From an uncultured Lachnospiraceae bacterium (GTDB lineage Bacteria; Bacillota; Clostridia; Lachnospirales; Lachnospiraceae), in contig CAJTMZ010000045.1 in assembly GCA_910577445.1 (NCBI GenBank), positions 23,150 to 28,388 on the forward strand: a stretch of DNA of 5,239 bases, read 5' to 3'. Made by a program: the position numbers and the translations under genes. The notes under the pieces were generated by a model. The model was given only the letters and a program-made list of their open reading frames with translations. It was not told where the DNA came from and searched no databases. Of this stretch, positions 1 to 5,239 are shown piece after piece. The first letter of the stretch is position 1. Each line of letters starts with the position of its first letter.

Positions 1-245
1 ATCCAGTCCTCGCCTAAGATAGAAGCGTTTACGTTTCTTCCGTAACGCTCCACAGCCGCCAGCCAGATAATCTGTAAATCCAAATCATCATTAGGCGGAG
101 GGCCCATGGACAAGTCCTGGGTATAAAAGGAAATATCGTTTATCTGGCGCAGTCCCTCAAAGGGCGCGCCCAGAACGCCTCCGATATTTTTTCCCGCCCA
201 GCAGCCCATCACTTTGTCTTTGTAGGTTGCAAAATCCAGTTTCAT
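1..245 (-). CDS. ADP-ribosylglycohydrolase (DraG/ARH) family protein, N-terminal part only
   Basis: Only the first 81 codons are present; the gene runs off the window at position 1. The protein begins MKLDFATYKDKVMGCWAGKN. Residues 12-31 contain a Gly-rich helix of the pattern GCWxGKxxGGxLGxPFEG, ending in Glu30, and residues 49-58 read PPPNDDLDLQ. These match the two N-terminal metal-site motifs of the ADP-ribosylglycohydrolase fold: a G-x-LG-x-P-x-E segment, then a (T/N)DD triad, here Asn52-Asp53-Asp54. Family members use a binuclear metal (Mg or Mn) centre to hydrolyse ADP-ribosyl or related glycosidic bonds; the C-terminal metal ligands would lie outside the window. No signal peptide is visible, so it is probably cytoplasmic. 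ATG at 245-243 is chosen because it overlaps the kinase stop as ATGA and has an AGAGAGGA site 9 bases upstream. Being last behind a sugar-type transporter suggests, by inference, that it acts on the imported compound rather than on a modified protein. Family assignment is fairly sure; substrate is unknown. Confidence 0.85.
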   Translation of the reverse strand, partial: MKLDFATYKDKVMGCWAGKNIGGVLGAPFEGLRQINDISFYTQDLSMGPPPNDDLDLQIIWLAAVERYGRNVNASILGEDW

Positions 246-2170
246 TCTTTTCCATCCTCTCTTTCTATATTATTTTTTATTATTAATATTACCGTGACTC
301 CGCCCTCCGGATTGTCATGGTAGGACAGCCCGGCCGTGTCCGGATAATATATTTTCAGTCTTTTCTGCACATTTACAATGCCGATGTGCTTGTCTTCCTC
401 TATTCTGCTTTCTCGCCTGTCGTCTTTTTTTGCGCCCTCGTGTTCTTTTCCTGCATCCTCTCCGGCGCTTTGCAGCACGTCCTCCAGATTCTTTCTTGCC
501 TCCGGCGACATACCGGCCCCGTTGTCGTAAACCTTAATCACAATATTTTCAGGATTTGCCCCGTCCCGGCTTACCGAAAGCCTGATGGTTCCACGATAAC
601 CCACATGCCGCAGTCCGTGCATCACACTGTTTTCCACCAGAGGCTGTAAAATGAAGTTTGGCATTTCCACCATCAAAAGGCTTTCGTCAATCTCATACTC
701 GCAGTTCAGAGCGGGATATCGATAGCACATTAAGTTCAGGTAGGACTGAATCAGACGGATTTCATGGTAAACCGACACCATCTCGCTGTCCGCGTTCACC
801 CCAAGGCGGAAAAAGTTCACCATCTGCATAATCATGGCCGATACCTCTTTGTCCCCGTTAAGCTCCGCCTTAATTCTTATGGTGTCCAGCGTATTGTAAA
901 GAAAGTGCGGGTTAATCTGGTTTTTCAGGTAAAGGAGAGACGTTTTCTGCTGCTTGAGCTGCGCCTCATTCAGTCGGATTTTACTTTCATATTCCGACTC
1001 AATCAGTTGATTTAAGGTATCCATCATCTTGTTGAAAGAGGCCATCAGCCGGCCCGTCTCGTCCTCTGTGGTAACCACAAAGCGGCGTCCCATATCCTTC
1101 TGGTTAAAATGGGCCATGGAATCCGATAATTCCGTAAGGAGCCTCAGGTTATTTTTCACACTTCTTCCCGTGAGGACCGCGGCAAATACCAGGAGGAGCA
1201 GAAATACCACCCCCATTATACCCGTAAACCCCATTGCGTCCTTTGTTATCAGCGCGATTTCCTTTTTCATCATCAGAATAAGCCCGCTGTATTCGGATTT
1301 CTGCCAGGCTATCAGATAATTCTTCCCCTCCCACTCGCTCTCAAAGATACCGGAATCCCCTTTGATACGCCGGTAAATCTCAGGAGAAATCGCCTCCATA
1401 TTCTGTCCCATGGTTTCCGCTCTCTCGGAACAGGCAATTTGTCCCTCCTCCGTAAGAAGCGTATAGGATACATCCTCATAAATATATTCGTTAAGGGACT
1501 CCCTGATTTTTTCCATATTCGTAATCAGAAGGATGTGCCCGATGGCCTCGTGAGGGGAAAAACTTTTAATCTGCCTTACCAGATAGATGCAATGCTTATT
1601 GTACTCGTTTTCCATGCGCCACGCGCTGTAACGCATGAACTCCGGCTGGACGCCCACCACCATTCTGCATCCCGACAGACTCCGTTCTTTTTTCTCCCAC
1701 TCCTCCATCTGTTCCAGAAAAACGGACATTTCATAGTCGATTCTCTGCGAAGAGTCCAGATTATCCTGCCAGAAAATAAGGGAATCCAAATCAAAAATGA
1801 AAATAGAATTGATATCCTCCCTGATACTGATAAGCGAAGTATACTGCTTCTTTAAATATTCCACACTGGCAAGCTGCTTTTCATACTCATAGGTATCATA
1901 CTCCCGCAGAATTTCCTGTGTCTTCCTGTCCGAAAAGGTCATCAGGGAAACTCTCCCCATGTCCTTGAGCTTGTTATCCACGGAGCTTAATGTATTGGAA
2001 ATATAAATATTCATTTTCTGTTTTTCGTTTTTCATAGTATATTGATAGTTAATCCCCACCGCGGCAAAGATTAAACTCACGAAAACCAGAAGAATGATTC
2101 CCGCATTTGTCCATATGATTTTCGCACTCAGACTTTTTCTGATATGAAAAACAGACGGAACATTTTCCAT
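242..2170 (-). CDS. Two-component sensor histidine kinase, YesM/His_kinase family
   Basis: This 642-residue membrane kinase senses an extracellular signal and autophosphorylates on His. Domains in order: short cytoplasmic N-terminus; transmembrane helix about 18-40; extracellular sensor region about 43-310, probably Cache-like but without a motif I can name; second transmembrane helix about 313-335; HAMP about 336-390; a short coiled linker; the His_kinase domain with the phosphoacceptor in NPHFLYNTLD (His422); and a HATPase_c domain with N-box LQPLVENSVMHGL (Asn514), G1 box DNGAGM (549-554) and G2 box HIGIVNVQKRL (595-605). All catalytic motifs are intact. An unusually charged Lys/Glu/Asp/Arg-rich stretch (about 567-594) lies in the ATP-lid region. 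The ATG at 2170 has GGAGGA 6 bases upstream. It starts 21 bases after the permease stop and overlaps the next gene by 4 bases, so it belongs to the transport operon. This class usually pairs with an AraC-type YesN regulator, but none is in the window. The signal is probably the transported ligand, by inference. Confidence 0.95.
   Translation of the reverse strand: MENVPSVFHIRKSLSAKIIWTNAGIILLVFVSLIFAAVGINYQYTMKNEKQKMNIYISNTLSSVDNKLKDMGRVSLMTFSDRKTQEILREYDTYEYEKQLASVEYLKKQYTSLISIREDINSIFIFDLDSLIFWQDNLDSSQRIDYEMSVFLEQMEEWEKKERSLSGCRMVVGVQPEFMRYSAWRMENEYNKHCIYLVRQIKSFSPHEAIGHILLITNMEKIRESLNEYIYEDVSYTLLTEEGQIACSERAETMGQNMEAISPEIYRRIKGDSGIFESEWEGKNYLIAWQKSEYSGLILMMKKEIALITKDAMGFTGIMGVVFLLLLVFAAVLTGRSVKNNLRLLTELSDSMAHFNQKDMGRRFVVTTEDETGRLMASFNKMMDTLNQLIESEYESKIRLNEAQLKQQKTSLLYLKNQINPHFLYNTLDTIRIKAELNGDKEVSAMIMQMVNFFRLGVNADSEMVSVYHEIRLIQSYLNLMCYRYPALNCEYEIDESLLMVEMPNFILQPLVENSVMHGLRHVGYRGTIRLSVSRDGANPENIVIKVYDNGAGMSPEARKNLEDVLQSAGEDAGKEHEGAKKDDRRESRIEEDKHIGIVNVQKRLKIYYPDTAGLSYHDNPEGGVTVILIIKNNIEREDGKE
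255..262 (-). promoter_or_regulatory. Ribosome binding site of the glycohydrolase-family gene
   Basis: AGAGAGGA on the minus strand lies 9 bases before the ATG at 245. It sits inside the last codons of the kinase gene, and the ATG shares four bases with the kinase stop (ATGA). This supports the chosen start and suggests translational coupling. Confidence 0.65.
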
Positions 2171-2176
2171 AGACAG

Positions 2177-2182
2177 TCCTCC
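2177..2182 (-). promoter_or_regulatory. Ribosome binding site of the histidine kinase
   Basis: GGAGGA on the minus strand lies 6 bases before the ATG at 2170, within the 21-base gap after the MalG-like permease stop. It fixes the kinase start and suggests that the kinase is translated efficiently in its own right. Confidence 0.7.
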
Positions 2183-2191
2183 GAAATAAAG

Positions 2192-2986
2192 CTATCCCTT
2201 TATGGCTCCCTGCGTCAGCCCTTCAATCAGAAACCGGGAACCGAAAAAGTAAAAGACGGCAATCGGGCTTAAACATACCACCAGCGCCGCATACATTACC
2301 TCCAGGGGGAATCCCTGTACGCCGGCGGTCTGGGTAAACCGGAGAGGCACCACGGAAATAGGCTGCACCGCCGTGTCGTTGATAAAAATCATTGCCATCT
2401 GCAACTCATTCCATGCATTTAAAAACGTCTGAATCAGTACAAAGGCCAACCCCGGTATCGCTATGGGCATCATTATACTGGTAAATATTTTCCCTTTCCC
2501 GGCGCCGTCAATTCTGGCCGACTCCATCACCTCGTTGGGCAACGCGTCAAAATAATTTTTCAGCACCATCAGGTTAAAACAGCAGTTCAGCGTCGCGTAG
2601 GGAAAAATCAGCGAAAAGGGCGTATTGTTAAGGCTAAGCCCCTTTACAATCTGAAACAGCGGGAAAATCAGCGCCGAGGTAGGAATCATCATTCCCGTAA
2701 GGAGCGTATAGTAAATTGCCTTTTTAAAGGGAAAATTCAGCTTTGAAAAGGCAAAAGCCGCCATAGCCGCCACTGCCGATACAATCAGAAGCGTGCCGAA
2801 CACCACCAGAAGGCTTGTAAGAAAATTGGGCGCAAGATTCACCGTCTCAAAAACCCGCACATAGTTATGCGCACCTTCCCCCTGAAAAGAGCGTATCAGC
2901 ATCAGCGCCAACGGAAACAGAGCCACCGCCGTTGCGAAAACGCAAATGATTTGTCCGCTTGTCTTAAATAGTAACGATTTTCTCAT
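2192..2986 (-). CDS. ABC sugar transporter permease, MalG-like (CUT1 family)
   Basis: A 264-residue inner-membrane subunit that forms half of the channel of a CUT1-type carbohydrate importer. It has about six hydrophobic segments (roughly 13-33, 57-80, 92-112, 125-143, 173-190, 230-250). The cytoplasmic EAA loop that docks on the ATPase is seen as MESARIDGAG (154-163), followed by the usual MMPIAIPGL (172-180). The C-terminus RFLIEGLTQGAIKG is the hallmark end of MalG-type permeases. Length is slightly short but normal for the family. ATG at 2986 overlaps the TGA of the upstream permease by one base (TGATG), and its ribosome site lies inside that upstream gene, so the two permeases are probably made in equal amounts. 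The stop is TAG. The substrate cannot be read from the permease. No ATPase gene follows. Confidence 0.95.
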   Translation of the reverse strand: MRKSLLFKTSGQIICVFATAVALFPLALMLIRSFQGEGAHNYVRVFETVNLAPNFLTSLLVVFGTLLIVSAVAAMAAFAFSKLNFPFKKAIYYTLLTGMMIPTSALIFPLFQIVKGLSLNNTPFSLIFPYATLNCCFNLMVLKNYFDALPNEVMESARIDGAGKGKIFTSIMMPIAIPGLAFVLIQTFLNAWNELQMAMIFINDTAVQPISVVPLRFTQTAGVQGFPLEVMYAALVVCLSPIAVFYFFGSRFLIEGLTQGAIKG

Positions 2987-3870
2987 CAGCCAGCCAACTC
3001 CTTATCTTTATCATTTCTGTAATAAAACTTTAACTGTATCAGAGTGATTATCATTGCAATAACAAACATCACCACCACGATTGCCGAGCCAAGCCCCTGC
3101 TTAAACAGGTTAAAGGACTGCCGGTAAATATAGGTGGAGAAAAATTCCGTGGCGTAGTTCGGCCCGCCCTTTGTCAGCACATACGGAAGGTCGAAGCATT
3201 TAAGCGATCCCAGCATACCCATGATAAACAATGTATAATGGGTTCCACGAAGCAGCGGGAAAGTGATTTTTGTAAACTGCTGTACCTGCCCCGCCCCGTC
3301 GATGACAGCCGCCTCGTACAAATCCTGGGGAATATTCAGCATATTGGCATAATACATGAGCATACTGTATCCTGTCCACTGCCAGATATTGACACAAATC
3401 ACACAAAACAGCGCCCACTTGGGGTCCGCAAGCCATTGCTGACAGAGCCCGTCCATATGCAGGAAGCGAAGAAATACATTTAAATATCCCCTGTTCGTCT
3501 CGAAAATTTTTGAAAAAACATTTCCAACGATTGCCGGAGTAGCAATTACCGGCATATAAAGGATAATGCGATAAAAAGATGAAAACTTAAGTCTCCTGAT
3601 AAAAAAGTTGGCGAAAACAAGACCCAAAAACGCCTGTATGACAATGGTAAAAAGTGCAAATACCACAAAATTCTTAAGTACCTTCAAAATTACAGGGTCG
3701 TGAAATACTGTTTTGTAGTTCTCAAAGCCCACAAACGCCTTTTCGATATTAATGCCGTTCCAGTCATAAAAGCTGATATAAAAATTATAGCAGATAGGAT
3801 AGACAACGAATATTGAAAAAAGGAGTACAATTGGCAGAATAAACAAATAATCTGTAAAGGATTTTTTCAA
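2986..3870 (-). CDS. ABC sugar transporter permease, MalF-like (CUT1 family)
   Basis: A 294-residue membrane subunit, partner of the MalG-like protein. About six membrane segments are visible (roughly 9-30, 65-90, 100-120, 150-174, 203-222, 262-282). The EAA loop is YEAAVIDGAGQVQQFTKITF (185-204), continuing as PLLRG, and contains the invariant Gly of the EAA motif. The motif TKGGPNYATE (233-242) is typical of this subfamily. Length matches the short MalF-like proteins of Firmicutes, which lack the large periplasmic loop of enterobacterial MalF. The start codon is TTG (3870-3868): there is no in-frame ATG upstream in the gap, the protein then begins with the expected short basic stretch KKS before the first helix, and AGGAGG sits 7 bases upstream. 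The gene follows the hairpin after the binding-protein gene and overlaps the next gene by one base. It belongs to an importer for an oligosaccharide, sugar or glycoside; the substrate is unresolved. Confidence 0.95.
   Translation of the reverse strand: MKKSFTDYLFILPIVLLFSIFVVYPICYNFYISFYDWNGINIEKAFVGFENYKTVFHDPVILKVLKNFVVFALFTIVIQAFLGLVFANFFIRRLKFSSFYRIILYMPVIATPAIVGNVFSKIFETNRGYLNVFLRFLHMDGLCQQWLADPKWALFCVICVNIWQWTGYSMLMYYANMLNIPQDLYEAAVIDGAGQVQQFTKITFPLLRGTHYTLFIMGMLGSLKCFDLPYVLTKGGPNYATEFFSTYIYRQSFNLFKQGLGSAIVVVMFVIAMIITLIQLKFYYRNDKDKELAG
2998..3003 (-). promoter_or_regulatory. Ribosome binding site of the MalG-like permease
   Basis: AAGGAG on the minus strand lies 11 bases before the ATG at 2986, a little further than ideal. 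It is encoded within the last codons (Asp-Lys-Glu-Leu) of the MalF-like gene. With the TGATG stop/start overlap, this points to translational coupling of the two permeases. Confidence 0.6.
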
Positions 3871-3877
3871 AATCAGC

Positions 3878-3883
3878 CCTCCT
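3878..3883 (-). promoter_or_regulatory. Strong ribosome binding site deciding a TTG start
   Basis: A perfect AGGAGG on the minus strand lies 7 bases before the TTG at 3870. Its quality and spacing are the main argument for TTG as the true start of the MalF-like permease. It lies only 8 bases past the T-run of the hairpin at 3892-3928. Confidence 0.75.
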
Positions 3884-3891
3884 GTTTTGGG

Positions 3892-3928
3892 AAAAAACGC
3901 CCCTCCCCAAACGGAAGAGGCGCTTTTT
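3892..3928 (-). terminator. Intra-operon hairpin, likely leaky rho-independent terminator
   Basis: On the minus strand the arm GCGCCTCTTCC pairs with GGGGAGGGGCG around a 5-base loop (GTTTG), with a few G-T wobbles. It is flanked by five A before and six T after, which can extend the stem to about 16 pairs. The T-run after the GC-rich stem is the classic intrinsic terminator form. It begins 17 bases after the binding-protein stop and ends before the permease ribosome site. In sugar ABC operons such a hairpin usually lets only part of the transcripts read through, giving more binding protein than permease, and can protect the 3' end of the upstream message. The structure is nearly symmetrical and would also look like a terminator on the plus strand, but no plus-strand gene approaches it. 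Strength was judged by eye, not calculated. Confidence 0.8.
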
Positions 3929-3945
3929 ATATTGCAGTAAAAGTA

Positions 3946-5239
3946 TTATCTTGCCTGTGCCTTAGACGCCGCTTCAATCACTTCCGCCGCTTCCTGTGGC
4001 GTGGCGTCTCCCAGCGCGAGAACCGTAAGCTGGTCGGAAATTACCTGCTTTAAGTCCGCATAAGCCATTTCACGGTATCCGCCAATGTTTGTCTGGGACT
4101 GCTCTACAATGTAGTCCAGATTGGCCTGACCATCTTCGCTCATTCCTTCCACACTCAAAACCAAATCCTTTCTGGACGGACAGTATGACAAATATTTGTT
4201 AATCAGAATATCCTGTCCTTCGTGAAGCATGAAGTCAACGAATGTCCATGCCGCTTCCTGATTCTTGGAATTTTTATTGATACACAGACATACGTCTACC
4301 GAAGCGCTGACCGGGCAGGGCTTGCCGTCATTGTTCCAGTCCATCAGGAAAATGTCGTGGTCCGCTCCCTCGGAATTAAACACCTTGTCATGGTCAGGGT
4401 CGCCGTCAACATAAAAGCCTGTCGCCCAGGAACCGTTCTGAATCATCGGAATGCTTCCCTCTTTCTCAAATAAATCAGTAGTGTCATTGTAAACGCCTAC
4501 GCCGAGTGCTCCGTCCTGGAAAATCCCGTCCGTGAAGCAGGACTGCCAGATACGGAAAGATTCCACCAAATCAGGGTCTGTAAAAGGCGTCTCGCCCTCG
4601 ATTGCAGAGTAAAGCTTTTCGGGATTGATATCATTTGCCATACTCATCCATGTATCGATGTTAATCCATGCGTCCTTCGCGCCGATTGTCAGAGGATACT
4701 GGCCGTTTGCCCGCAAAGTATCGGCGCACTTCTTCAGCTCGTCATAATTCTTCGGCACTTCCAGACCGTTTTCTTTCAGCATCCTGACGTCCGCCCAGGT
4801 AAAGCCCGCATAGGTAAGTCCAAGAGGCAGTCCGTAGTACTTACCGTCCTCATTCAGCAAATCCATGCAGAAATCTATATACTGGTCCTGCCAGCCGCTT
4901 CCCCATGCCTCCTCTGCAAGAGGCGTTAAATCCACTTCAAAATCACGGAACTCTTTAATCGTCGCTCCTGTCTGCATACCAAATACGTCGGCGCCCTCTC
5001 CGCTTGCCATGTCGATTTTCAGCTTTTCCACATGGTCGGTGTACGGCATAAATACATGATTTACCTTGATGTTAGGATATTTTGCCTCAAAAGCGGCGAT
5101 GACCTCATCAATAGGCGCGCCCTGTCCGGGATTCCACGTCTGGAAATTAATCGTCACCTGCTCGCCGCTCTCGCTTCCGCCGTCCGCAGCCGCGTTGCCG
5201 CTTCCCGCTCCGTCGTCAGCCGCTCCGTCTGTCGCGGTA
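3946..5239 (-). CDS. Extracellular sugar-type solute-binding lipoprotein (SBP family 1), N-terminus missing
   Basis: The 430 visible residues are an open-ended fragment; the signal peptide and lipobox Cys lie beyond position 5239. The first 27 visible residues contain almost only Gly, Ala, Ser, Asp, Glu, Asn and Thr: the flexible linker that follows the lipid-anchored Cys in Gram-positive binding proteins. The mature fold begins VTINFQTWNPGQ, then FEAKYPNIKV, DMASGEGADVFGMQ, GKYYGLPLG, IPMIQNGSWATGFY and INKNSKNQEAAWTFVDFML. This is the order of conserved segments in family-1 (CUT1, MalE-like) binding proteins. Many Trp and Tyr residues fit stacking against sugar rings. The C-terminus QEAAEVIEAASKAQAR and the TAA at 3948 are normal. 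A GTG at 5157 could be mistaken for a start, but it encodes the Val of the first strand and the frame stays open upstream. Acts outside the membrane, delivering ligand to the two permeases downstream. Ligand unknown; carbohydrate class is likely. Confidence 0.95.
   Translation of the reverse strand, partial: TATDGAADDGAGSGNAAADGGSESGEQVTINFQTWNPGQGAPIDEVIAAFEAKYPNIKVNHVFMPYTDHVEKLKIDMASGEGADVFGMQTGATIKEFRDFEVDLTPLAEEAWGSGWQDQYIDFCMDLLNEDGKYYGLPLGLTYAGFTWADVRMLKENGLEVPKNYDELKKCADTLRANGQYPLTIGAKDAWINIDTWMSMANDINPEKLYSAIEGETPFTDPDLVESFRIWQSCFTDGIFQDGALGVGVYNDTTDLFEKEGSIPMIQNGSWATGFYVDGDPDHDKVFNSEGADHDIFLMDWNNDGKPCPVSASVDVCLCINKNSKNQEAAWTFVDFMLHEGQDILINKYLSYCPSRKDLVLSVEGMSEDGQANLDYIVEQSQTNIGGYREMAYADLKQVISDQLTVLALGDATPQEAAEVIEAASKAQAR

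Noticed and set aside
21..36. AGAAGCGTTTACGTTT resembles a cre half
   Set aside because: It has several mismatches and is inside the glycohydrolase coding region, far from any promoter.
268..292. AT-rich stretch near the end of the kinase as a possible promoter for the glycohydrolase
   Set aside because: It encodes the final Ile/Lys/Asn codons in frame, has no spaced -35/-10 pair, and the ATGA overlap favours coupling instead.
1439..1855. Open plus-strand frame of 138 codons
   Set aside because: It lies wholly antisense to the kinase sensor domain, shows no recognisable protein motif and has no good ribosome site; shorter plus-strand frames were rejected for the same reason.
3924..3935. TATAAA on the minus strand as a -10 box for a permease promoter
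   Set aside because: No TTGACA-like hexamer is found about 17 bases upstream, and the A-rich bases are explained as the A-tract of the hairpin.
4487..4500. TGTAAACGCCTACG resembles a catabolite-responsive (cre) operator
   Set aside because: It has two mismatches to the consensus and lies deep inside the binding-protein coding sequence; it is explained by codons of the VGVYNDTT region.
5155..5157. GTG as start of the binding-protein gene
   Set aside because: The frame stays open to the window edge and upstream codons encode a typical lipoprotein linker; a start here would remove the signal peptide from a protein that must be exported.

Overview
The window is a block of five genes, all on the minus strand, so transcription runs from high to low coordinates. 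It reads as one operon for uptake of a small carbohydrate-like molecule, with its own sensor kinase and a putative glycohydrolase at the far end. Gene style suggests a Firmicute of the Clostridia, probably Lachnospiraceae-like: moderate base composition, strong AGGAGG-type ribosome sites, a Gly/Ser/Ala/Asp-rich lipoprotein linker, a CUT1 transporter without its own ATPase, and a YesM-type kinase inside the transport operon. The taxon is inferred from style only.

In transcription order: (1) 5239-3946, an extracellular sugar-type solute-binding lipoprotein whose signal peptide lies beyond the window edge; (2) 3928-3892, a strong hairpin with T-runs in the gap after it, probably a leaky terminator; (3) 3870-2986, a MalF-like permease that starts at TTG behind a very good Shine-Dalgarno; (4) 2986-2192, a MalG-like permease whose start overlaps the previous stop by one base (TGATG); (5) 2170-242, a two-transmembrane sensor histidine kinase of the His_kinase/YesM family; (6) 245-1, the first 81 codons of an ADP-ribosylglycohydrolase (DraG/ARH) family protein, coupled to the kinase by an ATGA overlap. 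Apart from the 75-base gap with the hairpin, no gap exceeds 21 bases, and no stretch over 300 bases lacks a gene.

How it likely works: the lipoprotein captures the ligand outside the cell, and the two permeases carry it in using an ATPase encoded elsewhere (MsmX-type sharing is usual for this transporter class). The kinase senses the ligand, or another signal, outside the membrane and would phosphorylate an AraC-type response regulator that is not in this window. The last gene could cleave an N- or O-glycosidic bond in the imported compound. The link from transporter to ADP-ribosylglycohydrolase-family enzyme is the most interesting part, because the substrate of such sets is not evident from sequence. 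I saw no mobile element, CRISPR array, RNA gene or clearly broken gene.
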